From Metaphire vulgaris (Eukaryota > Annelida > Clitellata > Crassiclitellata > Megascolecidae): DNA of 64,000 nt. The stretch is from the NCBI GenBank assembly GCA_018105865.1, contig CM030842.1, positions 15,586,867 to 15,650,866 on the forward strand. The letters are read 5' to 3'. The notes below the pieces were generated by a model. The model saw only the letters and a program-made list of their open reading frames with translations. It ran no database searches and had not been told where the DNA came from. Of this stretch, positions 36,767 to 64,000 are shown one piece after another; the first letter of the stretch is position 1; each line of letters begins with the position of its first letter. A program made the position numbers and the translations under genes.

Positions 36767-37168
36767 ATGCTAGTTCTATCGTCTTGTGATTGATCAGTGC
36801 TTCTTTTCGCATCCAGTTTCATAAGCGCGCTCTTACCTGCAGAACGACGCAAGGAGTGAAGCCCATGAAGTGGCTGTAGTCCATCATCTTCTGCAACATG
36901 CTACCGGTGAAGTTGCTCAGTCCGACGTATCGTACCTTTCCCGAGCGTACCAGATCGTCGAAGGCACGCAGGGTCTCTTCGATCTTCGTTCCCTGGTCCC
37001 AGCAGTGCATCTGCACAAACGCACGGATAATAAATAGCCCGCTATATGCGTCGACATACGCGCTCGAATGCAAAGATGATTATATAGCAAAAGTCAGTGG
37101 TTTATCGTTATTTGATACCTACACAAAGAAGCAGTTATTTATAGAAGTCCGGTTTAGTATTATTGTTA

Positions 37169-37244
<76 letters not shown>

Positions 37245-37294
37245 GGCATACTACTACTACTACTGCTCCTAATGCTGCTACTACCACTACTAGG

Positions 37295-37393
<99 letters not shown>

Positions 37394-37835
37394 ATGCTAC
37401 TACTAATACTAGGCTACTTGTCTGTAGTAGATGGGCTTTGCTTGTTGTGAAGCAGTTAATATGCGCCTACGTAGTAGAGGTCGACGTAGTCTGTCTTCAG
37501 GCGTTTGAGACTTTGTTCAATGTTGGTCATGATCGCTCCGCGGCTGAGTCCAGATTGGTTTGGGAACGATTCGTCCGTTCCTTCCATCCGTCCGAAGACC
37601 TTCGTCGCCAGGAAGATCTTGTCTCGGTCGCGACTGAAAACGACGGACAAACGGAATCACTTGTTATTAATTAAGTCGCGTCGACAGCTTTTGATGGCTC
37701 ACAACTCGATCACTCAGGAATCACCAGAGTCGTTATCAGAAGCCGGTGAAACTAGATTTATTATTAGGCTACCGCCCGTTGATACATCAACCGATGTCTG
37801 ATGCAAAAAAATTAATGCTCAATTCGTCGATTCAT

Positions 37836-37890
<55 letters not shown>

Positions 37891-39118
37891 CAGATGCTTA
37901 CCGGTACTCGCACTCACTCGCGAATACTTGGATGAAAAAGTGAGGAAGGGACTCGATCGCTATACCTTCCCCTTCCCTATAGCCAAACATCTCAAAAGTA
38001 GGGGGCTCGAGCCCAGCAGTCTAAGTTTTTACGCCTATAAGCGAGTCGCACTACATCGGGGCAGAGGACAGATAAGTACTCGCCACCAGACATGTGCTGT
38101 TCCAGATTTTGACCCTAATTCTCACCGTGATATTTTGTGTATTTTCTGACATAAGTCTATACGTGGTTACAGAACAGCCAGCGTTGCATGCACTCCCCTC
38201 GGCCATGTGGGATTTGCGGCAGATCGGAGGAAACGGGGAAGGGACGTTATGAGAAACTACTTTAACTCCTATAATTTATTGCAAAATTTTTTTGGAGGGG
38301 GAATCCACGACTTTTGGGGAGGATTCAACCTATCTGACCTGTATGCAACACTGAGTACTGCACTTTAGACAGGCGACTGATTGATACGCCATTTATAGAA
38401 AGCGCTATATTAATTAAGCGTTTACTTTATTAACTTTAATCTTCAAACGCAATTCTTGAAGAAGACGGCCAAGCATTCGAGCACCTCACAAACAGTGGCG
38501 GCTCCACCGGGGGACCAGGGGAGGCCCGTGCCCTCTATTGAGTGCCTGCCCCCCAGTGCCCCCCAGTTGGGACCCTATACTTAATGCTACATACATTAAA
38601 CAACAAATGGTTGGCCCCCCATGATTAGAAGTTGCCACCCCAACGCCCCCCTTCCCCCCACTTGCCAAATCCTAGAGCCGCCACTGCTCACAAACACACT
38701 CACACCCATGAACACACACAAAATACACAGACATGCGCGCGCACAGAGGCACGGACCTGCTGAGCCAGGATCCGATGATTTCCTCGGATTCTCCGTTACC
38801 GTAGATGTTTGCCGTGTCCAGAAAGTTTCCGCCGAGCTCCGTGTAACGATCCAGGATTTCCATCGAGGCGTCCTTGCCTGTGTTGCCCGGATAACCGAAA
38901 TACTGGGGAGGAGAAACGTCAACAAAAACAATTACGGTATCGAATATAATGGGCGAAACTCGTAGCCTAATAGGAACATCTCTTTAACAACAGACATTCA
39001 ATTTCGTTAGCAGTCGGGACTCGTTTTATATTACTGGCGCTTTACTTAATAAGCTCTGATTAGAAATTAAAATGCAAGTCATGACCGTCATCATCAGCAG
39101 CAGCATCAGCATCATAAG

Positions 39119-39161
<43 letters not shown>

Positions 39162-40346
39162 GTCGTCGTCGTCTTCTTCTTCTCCTTCTTCTTCTTCCTT
39201 CTTCTTCTCCTTCTTCTTCTCTTCTTCTTCTTCCTTCTTTTCTTTTTCTTCTTTCTTCTTCTTCTTCTTCTTCTTCTTCTTCTTCTTCTTCTTCTTCTTC
39301 TTCTTCTTCTTCTTCTTCTTCTTCTTCTTCTTCTTCTTCTTCTTCTTCTTCTTCTTCTTCTTCTTCTTCTTCTTCTTCATCATCAACAACATCATCGTCG
39401 TCGCGTCGCCGTCATCGTCATCATCATCATCATCATCGTCGTCGTCATCATCATCATCATCATCATCAGCATCAGCATCATCATCATCATCATTCTCATC
39501 CATCATGACGTCGTCGTCGTCGATCATCATCAGCAGCAGCACATTCTTCATTCTTGGATGACGGCAATTTAGATACTTTCACCCTTCATTCTTGAATCAA
39601 TATAATTGTCAAATTCTTCATTTCAAAGTCGTCTTTGATGTTGACTTATTTATGTATGGTACAGTATGTGTCAATGTATTATAAGACATCTATGAACAAA
39701 AGCATACATTCAAACACCTGACAGTTAACATGTTGCAGTACCATTGGCATAACCACGGGGGTGGGGTGGGGTGGAGTGCGACCCGGGCCCCCTTTTCTCG
39801 CTGGGTCCAGTCAAGGGATTTGCGCAAAAGTCGCTGAGAAAGGATAGGGGCGTAGGCAGCATGATAGAAGAAAATACGTGAATCTGCGATGTGTGAAGAA
39901 ATCCTTGACTGCCTAATTTTTGCTCGTCAGAGACTTTTACCAGAAAACGTCGACGTACCGCCGCTCCCCCCCCCCCGCTATTCCGGAACCTGGCTACGCC
40001 ACAGTGCAGTGCACATTCTACAGTTCACAATGTTAACGTGCCTTTTCATTTGCATTCATTCAACGCGGCATTTACCACGTTGAGAGCGCGCGCGCTTTCA
40101 CCGCATACGAGACGACTGGGCGCATGTAAATAAAACAGTATAGCCTGCCTTGGATGATGTTCCGAAAGTCATGGTGCCGAGGCAAATGTTGGACACCTTG
40201 AGTCCGCAGTTGTCGCTCAACCAGTTGTACTCTACCGATCTTTTTGCGGCGTCTTCCATCGCCTTATAGGCTCCGAGGTTAACCACAGGACGTATACGCA
40301 GAATTGCAGAAAATTTAGACAGAACTACCGATCTACTTGTAAACAT
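33512..40346 (-). CDS. Aldo/keto reductase, tandem paralogue A
   Basis: NADPH-dependent aldo/keto reductase of the bacterial-YajO-like subfamily; substrate unknown. Eight exons: 40259-40149 (or from 40346), 38902-38757, 37633-37471, 37010-36837, 36681-36584, 35780-35587, 34501-34362, 33619-33512; 377 residues from the inner Met. The tetrad is intact: Asp66 and Tyr71 in [20 protein letters not shown], Lys97 in FLATKVFG, His142 in MHCWDQ. Later motifs are [25 protein letters not shown] and [16 protein letters not shown] (cofactor site). The first intron uses a GC donor (AAG|GCAGGC). An upstream in-frame ATG at 40346 adds 29 residues, [20 protein letters not shown] onwards, with five basic and no acidic residues, like a mitochondrial presequence; paralogues B and C lack it. 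The family is often database-named 1-deoxyxylulose-5-phosphate synthase YajO-like, which need not describe its function here. Confidence 0.93.
33625..33662. repeat. (AC)n microsatellite, gene A intron 7
   Basis: About 19 AC units directly beside the exon 8 acceptor; on the gene strand the array is GT. Confidence 0.95.
34512..34569. repeat. 21-bp unit tandem repeat beside the gene A exon 7 acceptor
   Basis: Three units of ACAGGTAATCCAGAAATTTG(G) abut the acceptor. On the gene strand each unit ends in TTCAAAT- or TCCAAAT-like text resembling the real acceptor's upstream sequence. Confidence 0.8.
35300..35502. repeat. CCAGGGATATTT family, copy 5
   Basis: Ends CCAGGGATATTTTTAAAAC and CCTAGAAATAACCCTG; contains CTTTTTTGCTTGTCAGACTG at 35411. 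In gene A intron 6. A separate G-rich repeat with ATTGGCGTAGCCACC precedes it at 35115-35230. Confidence 0.65.
35786..36013. repeat. (CAA/CAT)n and (AAT)n microsatellites with SINE-like junction
   Basis: Interleaved ACA and ATC units at 35787-35872, then TTGACTTTATACGCTTACTG and CGCTCTATAAATAG, then about 31 AAT units at 35918-36012. Gene A intron 5. Confidence 0.85.
36212..36495 (+). mobile_element. tRNA-derived SINE
   Basis: A-box-like TAGCAGAGTGG at 36221-36231 and B-box GGTTCGAGTCC at 36265-36275, spaced as in a tRNA gene and inside GTCGCGGG...CCCGCAGGAG (a TpsiC-type stem). A tRNA-unrelated body follows, with GGCTATAGAAACGGAGATCA, and the tail is a (CTTTGA)n run at 36474-36493. It is antisense to gene A, in its intron 5. 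The tRNA head has no complete acceptor stem, so a functional tRNA is unlikely. Confidence 0.75.
36712..36763. repeat. (AT)n microsatellite, gene A intron 4
   Basis: About 25 units, some 30 bp from the exon 5 acceptor. Confidence 0.95.
37160..37415. repeat. (ATT)n then (ACT)n microsatellites, gene A intron 3
   Basis: About 26 ATT units, a short spacer with imperfect CTACTAC units, then about 40 ACT units. Confidence 0.95.
37837..37889. repeat. (CT)n microsatellite, gene A intron 2
   Basis: About 24 CT units; GA on the gene strand. Confidence 0.95.
38493..38686. repeat. CAGTGGCGG family, copy 3
   Basis: Ends CAGTGGCGGCTCCACCGG and TAGAGCCGCCACTG, inverted relative to the copy at 32459. In gene A intron 2, 71 bp from the exon 2 donor. 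Confidence 0.75.
39086..39545. repeat. Compound (CAT)n(CGT)n(CTT)n(CAT)n block, gene A intron 1
   Basis: Roughly mirror-ordered: CAT, CGT, imperfect CTT, about 40 pure CTT (39255-39378), then CAT, CGT, CAT. On the gene strand the core is GAA. The Asp/Lys/Glu- and Ile/Leu-only frames across it are repeat translations. Confidence 0.95.
39740..40010. repeat. Degenerate CGTAGCC-type repeat
   Basis: Begins CATTGGCATAACCACGGG and ends CCTGGCTACGCCACAGTG with GTCAAGGGATTTGCGCAAAA inside; related scraps at 35115-35230 and 54750-55000. Gene A intron 1, ending about 140 bp from exon 1. Confidence 0.5.
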
Positions 40347-41179
40347 TAGCTCCTACTGCTGCTGCTGGGTAAGTACAGTAGATCTATTTAAAGTCGCGTC
40401 CGTCAAAACGACGAAAGGCGTCTGGCTCCTCCTCCATCATCATCCGGGGCTTGCCCGGAGTTCTTTCCGTGAGGTCAAAACGCTCTTTTTACACATGTCA
40501 CGCGCGCTGGGCCCGTATAATGGCATGATCGACCAAAGTCCTATATGCTAATAGCCTAATGCACAGGCCTAGTTGCAATGGTCAAATGCCTATCGAACTA
40601 TGTTCAGATTAGATAAAATTAATTACATTAGATAATAGATTAGCTAATATTAGGCCTAACAGCGGATGAAATAAGTTCTAGTGGTTTACGGTTCCAAGGT
40701 GCTTATTCTTAGCGTTGCTATAGGAAAGGGGGATCAGCCAGGCAATGGTCAATATCCGAAGGGCAGTGAGTCAATATCCAGGGGCGTAGCCAGGCATTTG
40801 ATTTGAGGAGGGGGCGTGCCCAGGAGATTTGATTTGCTATAAATATTTTGAGTGGGTATAAATCCTACAAACCACATAAACCATATAGGCCTAAACCACA
40901 TATAACCACATGTAAATCACATAAAAAAAACTTTAAGGTAGACTGATAAGTTCTAGTGGTTTATGGTTCCAAGGTGCATGCGTTGAGGAGGGGGCTTGCC
41001 ACATATCGAATCAATAAACAAGGCACTGAAAGTCACAGCCATAAGCCTAGGGTCTACGGGGTTACTAACTGCATCCGAAAAACAGGACATTTGAGTGCAG
41101 TGGCTTACAGGCGAGAAATTATCCACTTGAAATGCTTTTTGAAGCGTAGGCCTACTGTTATTCCTCTAGCAGTAGAAGA

Positions 41180-41364
41180 CAGTGGCGGTTCCGCATGGAG
41201 GGTGCCAGTGGAATCCGTGCCCCCTATTGAATGCATAGCCCCCCCAGTGGCCGCTGTTGGGACCCTATACCTACTGCTACACACCTAGCAACAGGTGGTT
41301 GGCCCCATGCTTAGAAGCTGTCACCCTAACGGCCCCCACTTGCCAAATCCTGGAGCCGCCACTG
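41180..41364. repeat. CAGTGGCGG family, copy 4
   Basis: Ends CAGTGGCGGTTCCGC and TGGAGCCGCCACTG; contains GGGACCCTATACCTACTG. Confidence 0.7.
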
Positions 41365-42393
41365 GTAGCAGACTGACATGTCGTTCCAGCTAATAATACA
41401 TCCGCGGTCTGTTTTGGTCTATAATAAAAAAATTTAAAGTGGTAGTAATATTACTGGATTTACACTAGAGGACAAAATTGTGGAAACATCTTGACTTTAA
41501 GGTAGACTCGATTATTCCAACGGTTTAGTATTTACGGAAAAGAATGGACAAAATAATTGCTGAAAACCATCTTGGAATGAAACGATGTCAGCCATTGTCA
41601 TAGTCTTAGAAAAAATTGGGCATATAATGTCAGATGTGTAGCATTGCGATGGTTTTGTCATTCTATACGCCATAAAAAAATACAGGCTTGACATCATCCA
41701 GGCACTGATATCAACAAGTTTCTGCAGATCCTCCTTTTCAATTATATAGAACGAGGGTCTGACTGTACTCTCAATCAGCCTCAATCAGTTTTTCTCTCGC
41801 TTAGGCCTATATTCAACAGCCCGCTTCGGTCTGAACCATCGGTTTTCAGTTGGGTTTTAAGCCATGATCTGGCCTATTTTTGAAAAAGTAAACATTTGTG
41901 GTGTGTCGTAAAGATAACCGAAGAACAAGAAACAGTTTCGAAATGGAAAATTCGTGTGCAATGAATTATAAAGCGTAAACTGAGGAATGGATGAAATCAG
42001 TGCTTTATCTAGGCCTGTTAGGGGAAGGTCCCCCATCAACCCCAAACCCCCAAATCCCAGCACGGACACATTTTTGTATTTTGTATCTTCCCTTCCAGCC
42101 AAGTCAATCCTCCCCGAAAAAAAACCCTGGAGTCTGGATAAAACACTGGATGAAAGAGTGTGGAAGATTAAAAAAAGCAATCCTGTTTCCCAAACCATCT
42201 AATTAATTAATGGTCTAAAGTCTCCAAGCAATCAAAGTCGAAGCGATTCTATAGCGCCATTATTTTATAGCACTCTACGCAACTCGTCTATAATTAAAAC
42301 TAATTACAATGCAAGAATCACGTTCCTAATCGTTCAAGGTTGAGTTCCAAGGTCAGCCTATATATTCACTGACCTGTTTCGGACGATAGAAGC

Positions 42394-42594
42394 CAGGGGC
42401 GTAGCAACGGGGGGTGTATATCGGTATATATACCCTCCCCAAAATCAATCTACCTTAAAGTTTTTTGTGTGATTCACATGTGGTTTTATGTGGTTTATAA
42501 TTATGGTTTATGCGGTTTATAGTTAAGATTTATACCCACCCAAAATATTTATACCCTCCCAAATCAAATTCCTGGCTGCTACGCCCCTGTAGAA
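42394..42594. repeat. CAGGGGCGTAG family, intact copy
   Basis: Left end CAGGGGCGTAGCAACGGG; right end GGCTGCTACGCCCCTG. Interior matches the copy at 1742 closely (GTATATCGGTATATATACC, ATGTGGTTTATG). Confidence 0.7.
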
Positions 42595-42854
42595 GGCCCT
42601 AATCACCACGTGCCTAATTAGCGAAGAGACAATCTTACGACGAAATCAAACATCCATGCATAAGACTTAGTCGACTATAAAGTCGTCAACGCATTGTCAC
42701 AATAATAATTATTATTTAAACGTTCTCAAATTAAATTAATTGCGCACTACCAGTGCATGGTAATAAATTTCGTGTCGTCCGTAACTGGGCAAGACGTGCA
42801 ATGACGAACAGAGCGTTTAGACGAGTGGACTGTTATAGCTCCACTACCAGTTAG

Positions 42855-48020
<5,166 letters not shown>

Positions 48021-48499
48021 CGTAAAGCCTTGAATTATAATTATTTTGCGAAGCTACTTTTTACTAACGAAGGAACGTTATACGCGACGGAGTCCTGCTG
48101 ACTGAACTCGGCAAACAACGATAGCTGTGTCCCTGTATTTTGACCAGCTTGGCCTCGGTGTTTTATCGGTTGCGCAAGTCATGTGAGAGGCAAAGTATCA
48201 TCATCATCGTCTGAGTGAGTGCCTGTCTGTCATTCAAACGCTCAACGCGCCGAAAGCAAAAGCTAGCGAAGGCGTATCGCATGTGAGGCACACGGCTAAC
48301 GTAGATTAATATCACATTGCGACTAGCGCAACTTATATGGGCCTATTGACCTTATACAAGAAAGTCACGGGATTTTTGAAAGGTCTCCACTCCGCTGAGT
48401 TTTAGAATAACGACGCTGAAGTTGCGGTGGAATATTGAACGAGAAACTCAAATTTAATCAAATAGGAAACCTGCGCGAAGTAATTTATGGACGACCATG

Positions 48500-48676
48500 C
48501 AGGGTTATTTCTAGGATTATCAATTTCGGGGGGTGTCGATAAATTCTGAAGTTCCCTGCCAAAAAGTCTGACAAGCAAAAAAGGTAAAATGTCATCCCAT
48601 AGCTGAGATTTGGGGGGTGTCGGTCCCAAATTGGGGAGGGATGTTGGAGGTTGTGTTAGGGGTGTAAAAGTATCCC
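48500..48676. repeat. CCAGGGATATTT family, copy 6
   Basis: CAGGGTTATTTCTAGGATTA to GGGGTGTAAAAGTATCCC, with GTCTGACAAGCAAAAAAGG at 48568. Confidence 0.65.
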
Positions 48677-48706
48677 ATAACGTTGGAGACATAAAGTTGG
48701 AGACAT

Positions 48707-48737
<31 letters not shown>

Positions 48738-49350
48738 TGGAGGTTAATTGTAGACCCAAATTCAGCAAAATTATTCATATCGTGATCCGACATATGAATT
48801 ACGAATCAAGGCTTAGCTATATTAATAGATGAAAACTTTTTATATTGTTATTTACTTAGAGTACTTTACATATCGATAGCTATCTGCGGGAACTGTGTTC
48901 TCTTTTGTTATCTACTTTCCAGGGTTATAACGAATACAACGATCATAATGACAAATCATTAGAATAATAATTCTGTGTTGCTTTTTTCTATGCTCTAATA
49001 AATGTTTAATGTACGCGATTGATTGATTCACTTAAGTTATGCATGCAACTGGTATGATGTTTTGTTGAAAAATAAAAATAAATAAATAAAATGCGGCTAG
49101 ATATCTTTTCGATTGCCTTAGTCTAAATAAAGACTAAATTGAGGACGCTGAATTGCCTTCTGCTATGCAACCCCTCTTGAATATTTTCTTGGTCTCGATT
49201 TGCCGATTAAATTCCGCGGATCGGAGAGGATACTTTCCCTTGCGAGACCAATAGGCCTACAAACACTACATATTGGGCAGGTGATGCAAACTGTAACGTT
49301 TTGGGGGTAAGGATGGGTCTCATGAATGCACTTATGAACTAGAGTAGATT

Positions 49351-49556
49351 CAGGGGCGGCGCTAGGGGGGGTGGGTCCGCAGGTCCGGAGCCACCCAGCC
49401 TCGGGCATTGCCACACAAGAAAATCGTGCAAATCCGCAGAGAATTTTTATTTTGGGGAGGGGTGGGAGGGAGAGGGGTAGTCTGAGCCGGGTCCTGGTTG
49501 CGTAGATTGCATTAGAGTTAGACCCACCCAGCCAACGGAACACAGCGCCGCCCCTG
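49351..49556. repeat. MITE with CAGGGGCGGCGC ends
   Basis: CAGGGGCGGCGCTAGGGG at one end and AGCGCCGCCCCTG at the other. Single copy seen in the window. The 144-codon minus-strand frame at 49163-49597 is mostly this element. Confidence 0.6.
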
Positions 49557-49603
49557 AGTAGATTAATAACCAAGTAATCACTAGCACGCTGACTCAAACA
49601 CCA

Positions 49604-49609
49604 TTTATT
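49604..49609 (-). terminator. Gene C polyadenylation signal
   Basis: TTTATT on the + strand (AATAAA on the gene strand), 59 bp past the gene C stop. Confidence 0.5.
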
Positions 49610-49667
49610 ATCTAACTAAAAATAGTGGAAATTTGGTTAAATGACAAAAATCTGCGACGAAGTTTAA

Positions 49668-55210
<5,543 letters not shown>

Positions 55211-55763
55211 CGTAAGAACCCCAAAATGGAAGCAGAAGATTTCGAAATGACTTGTCTAGTCTAGAGCATGCATCTCGGACAATTTCTCAGTCTGTTCCGA
55301 CGCGCGATTTCGCATTTGCAGCGTGCAGTAGGGTGGGGGGGGGGGGGGAAGAGAGGGTCGCCGAACTGGTTCACAGAAGAAATACACAATGGACTGGGAC
55401 TCGATCTGTTGAACTCAAAACTCTAGAGTATGAACTGAGATTCTCTCAGGACATGTTGTTGTTGTTGACGATGTGCGTTTGCAACCTTGCGGCGGTCGAG
55501 CAAAGGTCTTAACGAAGACCAACCCCAGAGATTTCTCTCGCGTTTAAACTTCTAAAAATGGGTGCAAAGGTAGAAGACAAAAGTGGAGCAAACACAATAC
55601 CACGGCAGTCGTCCAATACTCCACTTCAGAGACGTCCTGTCCTGCTCCCATTATAGTAGGCCTATCGTATATAAAGAGCATGTTATCATCTTTTAGATCT
55701 AGACTCAAGACGTATAGCCTACCTGTTTGGCTTGGCATATCCCCTTAGATTGCTCTCCCCCGC

Positions 55764-56148
<385 letters not shown>

Positions 56149-56163
56149 CACCCCCCCTCCCCG

Positions 56164-56280
56164 ATATCACTGACCTTTCCGGCTTGACCTGGTTCTAATT
56201 CTGATTGGATCTGGTGCGCCATCGGATGATGGCGCCATAGGCATGCAGATTGTGGCGCCATAGAAGTTTACTGATTTCTT
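56164..56280. repeat. ATGGCGCCA-type dispersed repeat
   Basis: CTTGACCTGGTTCTAATTCTG...GGTGCGCCATCGGATGATGG; same orientation as the copy at 21.06 kb. Confidence 0.55.
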
Positions 56281-56712
56281 GAAAACTCTTAAGAATCTGG
56301 AAAGTATTGTCGTGCGTCGTGCACGAATTACATTAAAACTTCTTGAGACGTACCTAAATCTCTCATGCCTTATCAAGTTTCATACACTGTATACAGGTCT
56401 ATATCATATCTCCAGTGTCAGGAGCGCCTCTGAGTAGTAACACAAGAGGCGCTGTACACACATAGGCCTATGCTACATTATATATTACATGTTTTGCTCC
56501 ATATATAAATGGTCAAAGTCACAAAATTTGATCACGAATTTTCTTTAAAAATTTACTCATAATTATAGCCGTACACTGTTAAGCATCTAATTTTTGTCTA
56601 CGAGTCTCTACTCTCTGCAAAACATTATTCGATATTTGTTAGCGTTCTTTCACAAAAATACGATATTTATTAAGCACCAAATACATATAATTATTCGTTA
56701 AAAATCTTGATA

Positions 56713-56718
56713 TTTATT
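56713..56718 (-). terminator. Gene D polyadenylation signal
   Basis: TTTATT on the + strand, 90 bp past the gene D stop. Confidence 0.45.
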
Positions 56719-56807
56719 ATTATGGTTATCGAGCAGCATAAAAGCCGAAAGTTCTCTAAAAATTGATATATTTAATTCTGTATCTGTCTCTGTCTGCTGT
56801 TAATAAT

Positions 56808-63271
<6,464 letters not shown>

Positions 63272-63487
63272 CTTAATTCAGGCAAAACAAACGCAAACAT
63301 CAAACGCAACTGAGTCGCAATACATCGATTAATTATGGCGTTAATATTTATTTCCTTAATTAATTAACACTTTTTCTACGCGAAGTCTTCTACTTCTAAC
63401 TTAACACCGACCTTTAATTGTGTTACGAGTAACAGCTCATCACCTCATCACCAGCACTTTTAGTGATGATCTTTTGTCAGTCAATGG

Positions 63488-63548
<61 letters not shown>

Positions 63549-63639
63549 TGGATATTAAGTGGCAGGGGCGTAACGAGGAATTTGATGGGGGGCTATATGT
63601 TGTATTGTTATATTGTTGCAACTAATATAATTGCCACTG

Positions 63640-63721
<82 letters not shown>

Positions 63722-64000
63722 TGTCGTTATCGTCGTCTATCTGTATAGGCCTAACTCTGGTTCATCTATACAGCGTGTATTCTACGGCATGGCTTACGTT
63801 TTTCCCAATGAGTTCATTTATGGAAGCCTATATATGTCCCATTTTAAGACCCCGCATCCCTAATCCCTGGTTTAGAGGACAATGTCCTTAGGCATAGGGC
63901 CTACGTCTAAACATCGTCTGTAAATCTGCCTTTCGTTAAAACTGTCGAGTCACGGCTATGCATAGTCTTGTCTATGCGAGTCCTTGAAGCTGACACGATA
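63272..64000. other. Gene D intron 1, right window edge
   Basis: Holds (AAT)n at 63489-63547, a CAGGGGCGTAACG half element at 63563, and (CAT)n at 63639-63722. No match to the conserved first exon of the paralogues was found, so exon 1 of gene D is outside the window. Confidence 0.6.

Larger units (their letters stand above)
40350..42854. other. Intergenic between reductase genes A and B
   Basis: No gene supported. It holds a CAGGGGCGTAG-family half element (about 40778-40948), a CAGTGGCGG-family element (41180-41364), a CAGTG...-type element at about 41999-42150 (CAGTGCTTTATCTAGGCC to GTCTGGATAAAACACTGG) and a CAGGGGCGTAG element at 42394-42594. Promoter elements for gene A should lie next to 40350 but none is recognisable. 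Confidence 0.5.
48022..49667. other. Intergenic between reductase genes B and C
   Basis: No gene. It contains a CCAGGGATATTT-family element (48500-48676), an (AT)n at 48710-48733, and a CAGGGGCGGCGC inverted-repeat element (49351-49556). AT-rich sequence between them shows nothing recognisable. Confidence 0.5.

Noticed and set aside
39060..39572. 163- and 166-codon frames of Asp/Lys/Glu or Ile/Leu
   Set aside because: Translation of the CAT/CTT/CGT microsatellite block in both directions.
49163..49597. 144-codon minus-strand frame
   Set aside because: Mostly covers the inverted-repeat element at 49351-49556; no family match.

Overview
This is nuclear DNA of an animal: densely intron-split genes with GT-AG (and a few GC-AG) splice sites, no bacterial operons, long AT-rich intergenic stretches full of microsatellites and short terminal-inverted-repeat elements, and three mitochondrial/secretory housekeeping genes recognisable by their proteins. 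A Rab24 gene (a Rab lineage missing from many ecdysozoans) and an aldo/keto reductase subfamily expanded in tandem suggest a non-ecdysozoan invertebrate (lophotrochozoan, ambulacrarian or cephalochordate-like); the sequence alone does not name the species.

Layout. 1-3.95 kb: repeats, a CpG-richer stretch that may hold the COG7 promoter, and a decayed reverse-transcriptase remnant. 3.96-16.67 kb (+): COG7, 23 coding exons that I could join in frame into about 752 residues plus an unplaced start Met. 17.17-20.76 kb (-): NDUFB9, four exons, 142 residues, convergent with COG7. 20.9-25.8 kb: intergenic, mostly short transposon-like elements, a long palindrome and a LINE tail. 25.79-29.86 kb (-): Rab24, seven coding exons, 207 residues. 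29.9-33.5 kb: intergenic repeats. 33.5-64 kb (-): a head-to-tail array of four aldo/keto reductase genes (A 33512-40346, B 42855-48020, C 49668-55210, D 56808 to beyond the right edge). All four share the same intron positions and internal exon lengths (146/163/174/98/194/140 bp) and all keep the Asp-Tyr-Lys-His catalytic tetrad.

The housekeeping genes are unrelated in function (Golgi tethering, respiratory complex I, autophagy-linked GTPase). The reductase array is the accessory part of the window: the paralogues differ in N-terminus, C-terminus and some loops, while particular exons are almost identical between particular pairs, which points to gene conversion. Other items worth attention: four GC-AG introns, splice donors embedded in microsatellite arrays, a decayed duplicate of exon 6 in gene D, very small TTAA-flanked palindromic elements, and a short module (TGACAAGCAAAAAA) shared by otherwise unrelated inverted-repeat elements.

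All exon joins were made by hand from reading frames and protein-family memory; no search or splice predictor was run.
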